The notes beneath the pieces were generated by a model. That model saw only the letters and a program-made list of their open reading frames with translations. It had not been told where the DNA came from and did not search any database. From an uncultured Alphaproteobacteria bacterium (GTDB taxonomy: Bacteria; Pseudomonadota; Alphaproteobacteria; Micropepsales; Micropepsaceae): a stretch of 64,000 nt of DNA. Made by a program: the position numbers and the translations under genes. The DNA lies in contig CADECX010000010.1 in assembly GCA_902825865.1 (NCBI GenBank), forward strand, positions 17,415-81,414, read 5' to 3'. Numbering within the stretch: the first letter of the stretch is position 1; each line of letters begins with the position of its first letter. Of the stretch, positions 8,313 through 16,346 are shown one piece after another.

Positions 8313-9004
8313 AGCCAGCAACCATCCTTTACCTGATACTGGCCGCGGTTGGATTGCTGACCGTAGTCGCGGTGCCGTTTGCCATTTATCGCTCCGGCAG
8401 TGGCGCGCTGCCGATCTGGGCTTCCGCGGTTAAACCGGGGCCGCTCAGCCAGGCCCACGCGTTTCTCGAAGATAAATGCGAAAGCTGCCATGCTCCCAAT
8501 AAGGGCATTACCGCAGCTAAATGTGTCACATGCCATGCGTTTGCGCCTGAGCTGCTTATGAAGCCTGCCACTTCATTTCATGTCAGCGTGGGGGAATGTC
8601 GTGGTTGCCACATTGAACACCAAGGAATAGGTGTCCGTCCCACCCGAATGGATCATGCCGTTCTGGAGAAGATCGCAAATCGGAGTATTGGCCCGCGCGC
8701 CGTGCTTGACTGCCAAACCTGCCACGCGAACGTCGACAAGCATCAAAGTTTTTTTGGTAAGGAATGCGCCAGTTGCCATCAAACCACCTCCTGGAAGATC
8801 AGGGGTTTTCTGCACCCAAGTCCTCGATCAACGGACTGCTCCCAGTGCCACAAGCCACCTCCTAGCCATTCCATGATGCATTTCGATATGATGGACAAGG
8901 TTATCGCCGGCAAGAGTAGTGCCCGGGTGGACCAATGCTTTAGCTGTCATCAGACCGACTCATTCAACAACATCAAAGGCGTCGGCATGGTCAAAATTCA
9001 CTAA
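8309..9004 (+). CDS. Membrane-anchored seven-haem cytochrome c (c3/c7-like)
   Basis: 231 aa. One N-terminal helix (about residues 5-27) anchors it with the rest in the periplasm. Seven CxxCH haem sites are visible in order: CESCH, CVTCH, CRGCH, CQTCH, CASCH, CSQCH and CFSCH. Extra histidines (HIEHQ, HANVDKH, HSMMH) can be the second axial ligands. Dense haem spacing with little other structure is typical of the cytochrome c3/NrfH/doubled-CxxCH class used to move electrons across the periplasm. ATG 8309 overlaps the upstream stop (ATGA). With the reductase-ferredoxin and the b-type protein it would complete a path from NAD(P)H to a periplasmic acceptor. The acceptor itself is not evident. Confidence 0.88.
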   Translation: MKPATILYLILAAVGLLTVVAVPFAIYRSGSGALPIWASAVKPGPLSQAHAFLEDKCESCHAPNKGITAAKCVTCHAFAPELLMKPATSFHVSVGECRGCHIEHQGIGVRPTRMDHAVLEKIANRSIGPRAVLDCQTCHANVDKHQSFFGKECASCHQTTSWKIRGFLHPSPRSTDCSQCHKPPPSHSMMHFDMMDKVIAGKSSARVDQCFSCHQTDSFNNIKGVGMVKIH

Positions 9005-9125
9005 TGCATGCTTACGCGACTGAGTTTCGCGACCGCCTATCCAGCACATCGGGAAACGGCCGTGTGCCATACTGCGCCACGGCGGTAATGAAACCCCTGT
9101 TCCGAGCAGGGACAGTGAAAGGGGG

Positions 9126-10397
9126 TCAGAAGAACGCGCGGATACCGAACACTATGCTGGTCGCTTCAACGCCTTTGCCGAGTGCGCGCGAATAATTGGC
9201 TGTTTGTCCGAATTGCCGGTCCCAGGAAACGCCGATGTACGGGGCAAATTCGCGGGTAATTTCATAGCGCAGACGGAGGCCGAGTTCAGCGTTTGACAAA
9301 CCCGAACCGATTTGCGTTTCCGTCGTATTTTGGGCCGCAAAATTAAGCTCGGCCCTGGGTTGAAGAATTAAATAGTTGGTGAGCAGAAAGTCATAGACAC
9401 CTTCAAATCTTCCCAGAAGCTCCCCTTTGTTCGAGAGGTAGAGCGAAGCTTCAACATCGAACCAATAAGGCAAGAGTGACTGAAAGCCGGCGGTCGCATA
9501 TGTGCGATTGTTGGGCTCGAAGTCTTGCCGAAGACCAAACTGCACGTCTGTGTAAACGCCGATGGCGCGAGAATAGAGGGCCTGGAGCTCAGCACTCTCC
9601 ACGCCTTCGCCGCCGGTAGCATCACCTTCGCTTTTGAGAACAAACCGATGAATATCGCCCCCGTACCAGGCTTGGCCGTCCCAGCGGAAGCCATCTGCGC
9701 CGTCTTTCACCTGATACTCGGCAAGATTTAACATGACCATGGAAACACTTTCGCCTCCGTGTTCCCGCTGTAACTGGGCGCGGGCATCCACCATAACCGC
9801 CGGTGCGAAGAAACGATCGGCGGCGCGGTCACCGGGCGGGGGCGGGGGCGGGCTATGGGGAACATCCACGGATCCCATAGTCGCCATGTTGTGGCCAGGT
9901 GTATTGCTCATGTTCATGCCGGGCATGGAGGGTTGGTCTGGCATTGGGGACTGTCCGGAAGGCATCGCCATTCCAGGCATGGACGGTTGCTTCAGTGACG
10001 GTTGGGCAGAAGGCATAGTCATGCCGGGCATCGAGGAATGGTCATGCGCCCCTGAGGCCGGCTTGTTCATGCCAGGGATGGCGGAGTGATTCGCCGAGGG
10101 CTGAGCAGGTTTCATTTTCATGCCGGGCATTGAAGAGTGCCCTTGGGACTGCGGATCAGCAGGCATAGTCATACCGGGCATCGCGGAATGATCCATCACT
10201 GCCCCAGACGGTTTCGAGGGGCTGGCGGATTTTCCCGCAGCGCTTTTGGCCACAGGAGCCGGTTTCTTTGCGGTTTTCTTTGTCGGCTTTTGTTGGTCAC
10301 CGGGCATTACCATCCCAGGCATCTTCGAATGGTCCATCGTCTGAGCTGTCGCGCCCAGCGCTACGGGAAGAAGGCCAAGCAGAAGAAGCCGTTTCAT
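9126..10397 (-). CDS. copB: Copper resistance protein B (outer membrane)
   Basis: 423 aa. A signal peptide (to about residue 18) precedes an unusually long Met/His/Pro-rich region of about 170 residues. It is built from at least seven units of the form DHSxMPGMxMP (also NHSAIPGM, KQPSMPGM, DQPSMPGM), broken by a Lys/Ala/Pro linker. From about residue 185 (PPPPPGDRAADRFF) the classical CopB beta-barrel follows, with the RYEITREFAPYIGVSWDRQFG end. It probably binds and moves Cu at the outer membrane together with the CopA oxidase. ATG 10397 has GGAG upstream and overlaps the copA stop by four bases (ATGA), so the two are coupled. The repeat number is likely variable between strains. Confidence 0.93.
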   Translation of the reverse strand: MKRLLLLGLLPVALGATAQTMDHSKMPGMVMPGDQQKPTKKTAKKPAPVAKSAAGKSASPSKPSGAVMDHSAMPGMTMPADPQSQGHSSMPGMKMKPAQPSANHSAIPGMNKPASGAHDHSSMPGMTMPSAQPSLKQPSMPGMAMPSGQSPMPDQPSMPGMNMSNTPGHNMATMGSVDVPHSPPPPPPGDRAADRFFAPAVMVDARAQLQREHGGESVSMVMLNLAEYQVKDGADGFRWDGQAWYGGDIHRFVLKSEGDATGGEGVESAELQALYSRAIGVYTDVQFGLRQDFEPNNRTYATAGFQSLLPYWFDVEASLYLSNKGELLGRFEGVYDFLLTNYLILQPRAELNFAAQNTTETQIGSGLSNAELGLRLRYEITREFAPYIGVSWDRQFGQTANYSRALGKGVEATSIVFGIRAFF

Positions 10398-12265
10398 GTG
10401 GCTACTCCTTCAAGAGGGCGAACGCTGAAGATCTGAAACATTCCCGCGTGCATGTGGTAAAGCATATGGCAATGAAACGCCCAATCGCCCGGGTCAGCGG
10501 TAAAGTCCCATGAGACTTTCCCCCCAGGCTGCACGATCACGGTGTGCTTTCGCGGGCCATATCCCATCGGGGCATGCGTCAGCTCGAAAAAATGCCCGTG
10601 CAAGTGGATGGGATGGGCCATCATCGTATGATTGATAAGCGTCACGCGCACGCGTTCGCCTTTTTCGAAGCTATAGGGTTGTGTCGTTTCGCTGAACTTC
10701 AAGCCGTCGAATCCCCACATGAATCGTTCCATGTTGCCCGTGAGGTGGATGTCCAGCGCGCGCGTCGGGACGCGGGTATCGGGGTTCATGGTTGAGGCGA
10801 TCAGATCCTTGTAGACCAGGACTCTGTGGCCCACGCTTTCCAATCCTTGGCCGGGCTCGCCGGTACGGTCCACTGGCATGGGGGCGATTGTCTGCACGCC
10901 GGGTCCCATTTTTATCTGAGGGGCATTTTTCGGATCACGCATGGACATTCCAGGCATGTTCCCCATTGCGTCAGAACCGCGTGGCTTCGGCGGCGCCATG
11001 CCCGGCGGCGCCGTCATTCCCACCATTCCCGCCATGTCATGGCCCATGGCGGCATGATCTGTAACGGGTTTTCCGGCCATACTCTGGGCCTCCGTGCGGG
11101 GCTCCATCCCTGGCATTGAGCCGGACATGTTGTTCATACCCTTCATGTCACCCATATCCATACCCATGTCCTTCATGGTGGCGAGCGGCCGTTCTCGTAG
11201 TGGCGGAATTGCGGCGGTCATACCGGGCCTCGGCGCGAGCGTCGCGCGGCCCATTCCCGATCTATCGATCGCTTCAGCAACGAGCGTAAAGGCCTTGTCT
11301 TCAATTGGCTGAACGATGACGTCGTAGGTTTCCGCGTTGCCAATCTGAAATTCGTCCACCTCGACGGGCCGCACGTTTTGACCATCGGCCGCCACCACCG
11401 TCATCTTCAGTCCAGGAATGCGCACGTCGAAAACCATTTGGGCGGCGGTGTTGATGAAACGGAGGCGAACACGTTCGCCTGGCGTGAACAGGCCAGTCCA
11501 ATTGTCACGGGGACCATGCCCGTTGACTAGAAATGTCATAACGGCGCCGGTAACATCGGAAATATCAGTGGGATCCATAAGCATTTTTCCCCACTGCATC
11601 CGCTCAGCAAACGTCTGATCCTTTCCGGCCAGAAGGCTGGCAACAGTCTGCTTTTGGTAATTGAAATTTCCAGCCTGCTGCTTCAACCGCGCAAAGATGG
11701 TGTGGGGATGCATGAAGCTGAAATCGGAGAGCACGATCACGTGCTCACGGTCATAGGCCACCGGATCCTTATCCGCGGGGTCGATGATGATAGGCCCGTA
11801 ATGGCCCTCGGCCTCCTGGAGCCCGGAATGGCTATGATACCAGTAGGTCCCCGACTGTATGATTGGAAACTCGTAGACGAAGGTTTGGCCAGGCTTGATC
11901 CCAGGAAAGCTGACTCCCGGCACGCCGTCCATTTGAAAGGGCACTAGAAGGCCGTGCCAATGAATTGACGTATCTTCCTGCAGATCGTTTGTGACCGAGA
12001 GCCGGACATTTTGCCCTTCTTTCAGTCGCAGCAGCGGCCCTGGAACAGTTCCATTGATGGTGACAACATGCCCCGATTTTCCATCGACATTCAGGCTTGA
12101 ATGACCAATACGCAGACCAATATTGGCACCGCTCAAAGTCGGAATAAGCTGTTTTGAACCTTCGGTACCGGTCTGTGCCCAGGCCGGAAGCACCGAACCG
12201 AATGCGAGGCCTCCTCCGAGCAAGGAAACCCTCCCCAGCAGCTGGCGGCGATCCAAGCGCCTCAT
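10394..12265 (-). CDS. copA: Periplasmic multicopper oxidase CopA (Cu(I) oxidation/copper binding)
   Basis: 623 aa. A Tat signal (RRLDRRQLLGRVSLLGG) indicates export of a folded cupredoxin enzyme. Copper ligand motifs are in the expected order: HWHG (about residue 100), WYHSHSG (about 140), HPIHLHGH near the C-terminus, and HCHMLYHMHAGM at the end, covering types 1, 2 and 3 copper. Between domains 2 and 3 lies a Met-rich insert (MKDMGMDMGDMKGM and further MPGM/MAGM units, about residues 365-445), typical of PcoA/CopA. ATG 12265 was chosen because GGAGG lies five bases upstream; the longer frame would add four residues. It leads the copA-copB pair. No operator was recognised upstream. Confidence 0.95.
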   Translation of the reverse strand: MRRLDRRQLLGRVSLLGGGLAFGSVLPAWAQTGTEGSKQLIPTLSGANIGLRIGHSSLNVDGKSGHVVTINGTVPGPLLRLKEGQNVRLSVTNDLQEDTSIHWHGLLVPFQMDGVPGVSFPGIKPGQTFVYEFPIIQSGTYWYHSHSGLQEAEGHYGPIIIDPADKDPVAYDREHVIVLSDFSFMHPHTIFARLKQQAGNFNYQKQTVASLLAGKDQTFAERMQWGKMLMDPTDISDVTGAVMTFLVNGHGPRDNWTGLFTPGERVRLRFINTAAQMVFDVRIPGLKMTVVAADGQNVRPVEVDEFQIGNAETYDVIVQPIEDKAFTLVAEAIDRSGMGRATLAPRPGMTAAIPPLRERPLATMKDMGMDMGDMKGMNNMSGSMPGMEPRTEAQSMAGKPVTDHAAMGHDMAGMVGMTAPPGMAPPKPRGSDAMGNMPGMSMRDPKNAPQIKMGPGVQTIAPMPVDRTGEPGQGLESVGHRVLVYKDLIASTMNPDTRVPTRALDIHLTGNMERFMWGFDGLKFSETTQPYSFEKGERVRVTLINHTMMAHPIHLHGHFFELTHAPMGYGPRKHTVIVQPGGKVSWDFTADPGDWAFHCHMLYHMHAGMFQIFSVRPLEGVAT

Positions 12266-12677
12266 GAGAGCCTCCATGACATGTTCGTCTTGAGGGAACT
12301 AGTGGCAGATAGGGCCAAGGTCGAACGATCCGCACGAAGTGGGTTTTTCATGAAAACTCGGAGTGGAGAGATTGCCTGGTTTCTAGATACGCATGATTAT
12401 CCGCCATCCCTCCCATGGCGATAATTCCATTTGCAGGCCATGGCTAGGGCCAGTGTACCGTTCTGGGGACATGAGGCGGCGGCGCATCGCGGAAAGGACT
12501 ATTCAGGAAAATACCAAAGGTATGTCGGCCCTCGAGAACTGGCTGAAATCTGACGGCGGGTAAGCACATCAGACGGGAATAGAGCGCCAATATGTTGCGG
12601 TTTCGTCGGGCCATCCCTGATCTTGATGGGGACGCTCGTGGCCGCCTACGGGAGTCCGCTTGGTTCTATGGCTGAAA
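12266..12677. other. Non-coding stretch between copA and copD
   Basis: 412 bases containing the copA promoter region and the 3' flank of copD. No convincing frame, FNR box, tRNA or repeat was seen. Short palindromic CCATGG sites occur but are not informative. Confidence 0.5.
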
Positions 12678-13601
12678 TCAACCCGTTACCGGTTCCAGCA
12701 TCCCCAGCCAGCCGACCAAAGCCAGAACGGCTACCGCCAAACAAGTCTCCAGAAAGATACTGCGCCGCAATTCGGCCATCGCCTGTTGGGATGACGCCAA
12801 GCCTTGGAGCGCATTGGCCAAGGCCGGCACATGGCGGAAGCGGTTGCGCACGGCCATCGCCAGCATCAAAGCGAAAAGGATGAGTTTGACGATCAGAACC
12901 TGGCCATAACGGGCCGAGACGATCTGTTCCAGATTCCATCCCACCAGAAATGCGCTGTTGACCAAACCCGAAGCGACGATGACGGCAACAAATGCCGTTC
13001 CAGCTCCGGAAAAAGATGAAAGGGACCTGCAGATCGACTTTTGGGCCGTGGGCTCAGGTGACGGCCGGGCGAGTACAATCGAAAACATCACCAAAGCGCC
13101 GATCCATGCCGCTGCGGCCAGGATATGTACTATGTCCCCAGCCAAATGGAGGTTGCCGATACTGCCTTCGGTAGCTGCGCCATGACCCATCCAGGCAAAG
13201 CTGGCGCAGATTACTCCTCCCAGTGCTGTCGAAGTCCACCAAAGCCGCCTACCGGCCGGCAACAGCATGATGGCGATGAACTCCAATAAAGCGAAACCGA
13301 TGCGGATCAGGCTCGATTTACCAAAATCCATGTCCCACACAGCGGCTTTCAAAGTTTCAGGCGCGAGGGCAAGCGCCAGCGACCCCGCGAGATGAGATGT
13401 TTGGGCGATAAAACCGAACAGCGATGCTGTCAGTATTGTCAGGGCCGCCCAGCATAAAAGGTGCTTGAGCCACTTCAGATCATCGCGGGTCGCGGTAGGT
13501 GGAAGGGGGCTTCCATAAAGAAGTAGAAGCGGCGATCCGAATAGGACCGCCGCTCCCGCATATTCAAGGAACCGGCAAAGCGCGAGGAACGGCTCCGCCA
13601 A
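12678..13601 (-). CDS. copD: Copper resistance protein D (inner membrane copper import/transfer)
   Basis: About 307 aa with around eight membrane helices. The part from about residue 155 (HLAGDIVHILAAAAWIGALVMF) to the C-terminus is the CopD domain; the His and Trp in this helix are family landmarks. CopD takes copper from CopC across the inner membrane in the known cop systems. The long open frame reaches back into copC, so I chose TTG 13601, two bases after the copC stop; no ATG is available there. It is the last gene of the CusF-like/copC/copD run on the minus strand. The start is the least certain part. Confidence 0.88.
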   Translation of the reverse strand: MAEPFLALCRFLEYAGAAVLFGSPLLLLYGSPLPPTATRDDLKWLKHLLCWAALTILTASLFGFIAQTSHLAGSLALALAPETLKAAVWDMDFGKSSLIRIGFALLEFIAIMLLPAGRRLWWTSTALGGVICASFAWMGHGAATEGSIGNLHLAGDIVHILAAAAWIGALVMFSIVLARPSPEPTAQKSICRSLSSFSGAGTAFVAVIVASGLVNSAFLVGWNLEQIVSARYGQVLIVKLILFALMLAMAVRNRFRHVPALANALQGLASSQQAMAELRRSIFLETCLAVAVLALVGWLGMLEPVTG

Positions 13602-13603
13602 CG

Positions 13604-13963
13604 CTATTTGACCTTGAAGGTGTAAGTGCCTTCGGTTCGGTGACCATCCACCACCGAGGCTGCATGCCACGAGAGTTTGTAGCTGCCCGGCATGAAAGCG
13701 CCTTTTGGGGTGCCGGTCATGGTCTTTCCGTCACTCGATACCTTGGTCGTTACGTCGATGCTCATGCCATCGCCCATCGCAACCTTAAACCCCGAAAAAG
13801 CGGGCACGATCTTTTCGCTGAAAGTCAGCTTGATGCTTTTGGGTGCAGAAATAGTGGCGTTTGGCGCAGGGATCGCGCCCAACAACGCAGTATGCGCAAA
13901 GGCAGGCGCCGCAAGAGCGAGGGAGAGAACAAGGACAGCCAATCCAGCGGCGAATTTTGACAT
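13604..13963 (-). CDS. copC: Periplasmic copper chaperone CopC
   Basis: 119 aa. The signal peptide ends at AFA, so the mature protein starts with His (HTALLGAIPAPNAT), the amino-terminal histidine that forms the Cu(II) site in CopC. The beta-sandwich is otherwise ordinary, with FSEKIVPAFSG and the C-terminal HAASVVDGHRTEGTYTF containing the remaining His ligands. Met residues between them could support Cu(I). ATG 13963 has AAGGAA seven bases upstream; an earlier in-frame start at 13990 is less likely. The stop is two bases from the proposed copD start, consistent with an operon. Confidence 0.92.
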   Translation of the reverse strand: MSKFAAGLAVLVLSLALAAPAFAHTALLGAIPAPNATISAPKSIKLTFSEKIVPAFSGFKVAMGDGMSIDVTTKVSSDGKTMTGTPKGAFMPGSYKLSWHAASVVDGHRTEGTYTFKVK

Positions 13964-14043
13964 GCAACGGTTCCTTATCGAAGTTGTCACTTACACACCC
14001 CTGGCTCTGCCCCACTTTAACGGGCGGAAATGCTTCCAGAGGT

Positions 14044-14340
14044 TTATTGCTTGTTGAAGCCCAAATGGAGGGTGATCTTATCGCCTGCCTTCAGGGCCGC
14101 CAGAGAAGCCGGCGGGAAGTGCACCTTGAGCGCCATACTGCCGGCAGTAACGTCCACCAGACCAGTCTTAGAATCGATCGCGGTGACCGTTGCCGGCATC
14201 ATGTGCATACCCATCATGTTACCCATGCCGGACATACCCTGCATGTTCTTGTGGTCCATGCTGCCCTGGCTCTGCGCAAATGCCGTTGTCGCCGCAAATA
14301 CCAATGCGGCGGAAAGTGCCGCAAATGCTAAAGATTTCAT
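14044..14340 (-). CDS. Small periplasmic copper-binding protein, CusF-like
   Basis: 98 aa with signal peptide (to AFA-QS). Next come a Met/His-rich stretch (MDHKNMQGMSGMGNMMGMHMM, given here as positions about 29-48) and a short beta-rich domain (TVTAIDSKTGLVDVTAGSMALKVHFPP to the end). This layout, with an alternation of strand and Gly, fits CusF-type metallochaperones. The canonical CusF His/Met/Trp site is not clearly present, so the family call is tentative. AAAGGAG stands nine bases before the ATG. It is the first gene of the run toward copC and copD, divergent from the CnrY-like gene, with a hairpin in the shared promoter region. Confidence 0.72.
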   Translation of the reverse strand: MKSLAFAALSAALVFAATTAFAQSQGSMDHKNMQGMSGMGNMMGMHMMPATVTAIDSKTGLVDVTAGSMALKVHFPPASLAALKAGDKITLHLGFNKQ

Positions 14341-14423
14341 GCCGTTTCTCCTTTGGTGGTGCTATCCGCGTCGGCGATCTCGTCGCCGGCGTTCTATGGA
14401 TATTACGCCCAATCGCCTCCCAT

Positions 14424-14440
14424 CCCTCTCATGGAGAGGG
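14424..14440. promoter_or_regulatory. Perfect inverted repeat between divergent promoters
   Basis: CCCTCTC-ATG-GAGAGGG forms a 7-bp palindrome with a 3-nt centre in the 147-bp region between the CusF-like gene and the anti-sigma gene. There is no T-tract, so an operator is as likely as a terminator. Confidence 0.45.
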
Positions 14441-14487
14441 TAGATATCTATCGGTGCGTATTAGGAATGGGCAATTGGAGGCACACC

Positions 14488-14769
14488 ATGATCGATGACA
14501 TGCTGGAGCGTTTGCAGGCGCGCGATGAGAATGGCAGGCTGCACCGTCTGGAACAGGACATTTGGGCGCGCGAACAGTCTTTGAACGCAGCCTCGGCAGC
14601 AAACCGCAGATTGGCAACCTGGCAAGGACTGGTCTTGAGTTTGGCCGTCCTGCTGTCCGCTGCCGGCGGCGCCACCGCGGCCAGGGCTGTCCCACCGCCG
14701 GTGACCGATTGGTTTGGGGGCGCCGGCCAGTCCGCACCCGCGACACTCCTGTTTGGGGCTGAACCGTGA
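14488..14769 (+). CDS. CnrY-like membrane anti-sigma factor
   Basis: 93 aa. A charged N-terminal cytoplasmic helix (MIDDMLERLQARDENGRLHRLEQDIWARE) leads to one membrane helix (about residues 46-66), and a short Pro-rich periplasmic tail follows. Size, topology and position before a CnrX-like sensor and an ECF sigma factor match CnrY of the Cupriavidus cobalt-nickel system, which holds the sigma factor at the membrane. The sequence itself is too short to assign by motif. ATG 14488 has TTGGAGG seven bases upstream. The stop overlaps the GTG of the next gene (GTGA), implying stoichiometric translation. Confidence 0.72.
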   Translation: MIDDMLERLQARDENGRLHRLEQDIWAREQSLNAASAANRRLATWQGLVLSLAVLLSAAGGATAARAVPPPVTDWFGGAGQSAPATLLFGAEP

Positions 14770-15206
14770 CTCGCCAGGTGCGGACCTTTGTCGCCATGCT
14801 GCTTGCCACTGTCCTGGCGGCAGGGCTGGCAGGCTGGTTGGGAGTCCAATATGGCATCCGCCAAACCCGTTCGCCCGATCTCGATACCTTGCTGCACCGT
14901 GCGCTGGCTCTGAGCGCCGACCAGGATCGCCAGATAGAAGGGCTTGAAAAGCGCTTTGCCGAACAGCGCCGGCTTTATGGCGGAGAGATGCATGCGGCCA
15001 ACCGCGATCTAGCCGAAGCCATCTCCCGCGAACACACCTATGGCCCGGCTGCCAAAGCCGCAATTGAGCGGTTCCACAAAGCAATGATGGCGCTTCAGGA
15101 GGAAAGCGTGCGGCATGTCCTCGCCATGCGCCAAGTTCTGACTCCCGAACAGGCCAAGACCTTCGATGTCCTTATTACAAAGAATCTGACTGGCCACGTT
15201 CCGTGA
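14766..15206 (+). CDS. CnrX-like periplasmic metal sensor (Spy/LTxxQ-type fold)
   Basis: 146 aa: one N-terminal membrane helix (about residues 5-30), then an all-helical periplasmic domain. The last helix contains RHVLAMRQVLTPEQ. The His-x3-Met pair followed by LTPEQ is the arrangement in CnrX and related Spy/CpxP-fold sensors, where those residues ligate metal. His and Glu residues in the first helix (LLHRAL, IEGLEKRFAEQ) could complete the site. It is expected to relay periplasmic copper or another metal to the anti-sigma factor. The GTG start overlaps the upstream stop, and its own stop overlaps the GTG of the sigma gene. The metal is inferred from the copper neighbours. Confidence 0.8.
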   Translation: MTRQVRTFVAMLLATVLAAGLAGWLGVQYGIRQTRSPDLDTLLHRALALSADQDRQIEGLEKRFAEQRRLYGGEMHAANRDLAEAISREHTYGPAAKAAIERFHKAMMALQEESVRHVLAMRQVLTPEQAKTFDVLITKNLTGHVP

Positions 15207-15757
15207 CGCCGGAGGCGGAGAACAGCGATCATCATCTCGTTAAACGGGCGGCATCAGGCGACCGTCCGGCGTTTGAGGTCATTGTCCGGCGATATAAGCA
15301 GCCGGTGTTCCGCTTCATTCGCCGGTATCTCGGCAATAGCGACGACGCCTATGATCTTCTCCAAGATACTTTCGTGGCGGCTTGGACAGCGGTAGGTCGG
15401 TTCGACAGCACGCGCCCCTTGATGCCCTGGCTGCGTGCAATCGCGCTCAACAAATGCCGGGACTTTTCCAGGCGTCAGACCGTCCGCCGGTTGATCCTGA
15501 GCATTTTTTCTACCGAGGTGGAGCTGCAGACGCCTGGCGATGCCGCCGATTCACAAAGCGAACGGCTCGAAGAGCTGGACCAGGCGATTGCCGAACTGCC
15601 ACCTTTTTACAAGGAACCTTTGCTTCTGACGGCGGTCAGCGGACTGTCGCACCATGAAGCCGCCACCATGCTCAAAACCACCCCGAAAGCGATTGAGATG
15701 CGGATTCGCAGGGCGCGACAAAAGCTGGCAAAAATATTGCCGCCAGGGGAGGGATGA
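15203..15757 (+). CDS. ECF-type RNA polymerase sigma factor (CnrH/RpoE-like)
   Basis: 184 aa. Region 2 is clear (FEVIVRRYKQPVFRFIRRYL, then DDAYDLLQDTFVAAWTAV and RPLMPWLRAIALNKCRDFSRR, about residues 24-95). Region 4 follows (LPPFYKEPLLLTAVSGLSHHEAATML, then IEMRIRRARQKL, about 130-180). It would direct transcription of the local metal genes when freed from the membrane anti-sigma encoded two genes upstream. The GTG start overlaps the sensor stop (GTGA). Gene order anti-sigma, sensor, sigma equals cnrYXH. Its target promoters could not be assigned with confidence from this window. Confidence 0.9.
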   Translation: MTPEAENSDHHLVKRAASGDRPAFEVIVRRYKQPVFRFIRRYLGNSDDAYDLLQDTFVAAWTAVGRFDSTRPLMPWLRAIALNKCRDFSRRQTVRRLILSIFSTEVELQTPGDAADSQSERLEELDQAIAELPPFYKEPLLLTAVSGLSHHEAATMLKTTPKAIEMRIRRARQKLAKILPPGEG

Positions 15758-15833
15758 TAAACCTACCCGCGTATCTCATTTGAGAGCGGCCGGGATCAGG
15801 GTCTGGTTCTAAAACAAAAAGGGGAGAGAAGAC

Positions 15834-16301
15834 ATGAAATTGCTTCAAACACGGCATGTTCCGCTTGCGGGAGTTTTGGTTGGTGGCATTGCTCTGCTTG
15901 CGATAACTGCCGCGAGCGCCCATGTGCGGGTGAAGCCTGCTGAATCCAAACCAGCAATGACTGAAACGTATCAGGTCACCGTTCCCACCGAAGGAAAAGT
16001 CTCGACCGTGCGAGTGGAACTCGTCGTGCCCGACGGTGTCGAACTGGTGTCAGTCGCCGACGCTGACGATCCCCATGAAGTGCGCAAAGGCGAGGCAGGA
16101 ACGTCGGTCATCACCTGGCGCGGAGAGATTTTGCCAGGTTTTGCGCGGCAGTATGTATTTACGGCCCGTAATCCACGGACCGGTTCACAAATTTCCTGGG
16201 TGGCACATCAATATTTTGCCGATGGCACGGTCGCCGACTGGGCCGATGCCCCGGGCAGCAGGCGGCCCGCTTCAGTGACTAAGCTGGTTGTGGCGCCCTG
16301 A
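15834..16301 (+). CDS. YcnI-like (DUF1775) copper-binding membrane/periplasmic protein
   Basis: 155 aa. The signal peptide ends at ASA, leaving mature N-terminal His in HVRVKPAES. Known YcnI domains bind Cu(II) through this amino-terminal histidine, a Glu and a Trp; the Glu (PAES) and Trp residues (VITWRGEI, ISWVAHQYF, VADWADAPG) are present. The usual C-terminal membrane helix of Bacillus YcnI is missing, so this form is soluble or bound to a partner. GGGGAG lies upstream of the ATG. It follows the sigma gene by 76 bp and is a likely member of its regulon. Confidence 0.88.
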   Translation: MKLLQTRHVPLAGVLVGGIALLAITAASAHVRVKPAESKPAMTETYQVTVPTEGKVSTVRVELVVPDGVELVSVADADDPHEVRKGEAGTSVITWRGEILPGFARQYVFTARNPRTGSQISWVAHQYFADGTVADWADAPGSRRPASVTKLVVAP

Positions 16302-16346
16302 GCAGCCCTTTAAGACAAACAAAACTCCCCAGGATCAGCAACGGTC

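Noticed and set aside
9095..9111. Terminator between the cytochrome c gene and copB
   Set aside because: Only a 5-bp stem (CCCTG/CAGGG) without a T-run on either strand.
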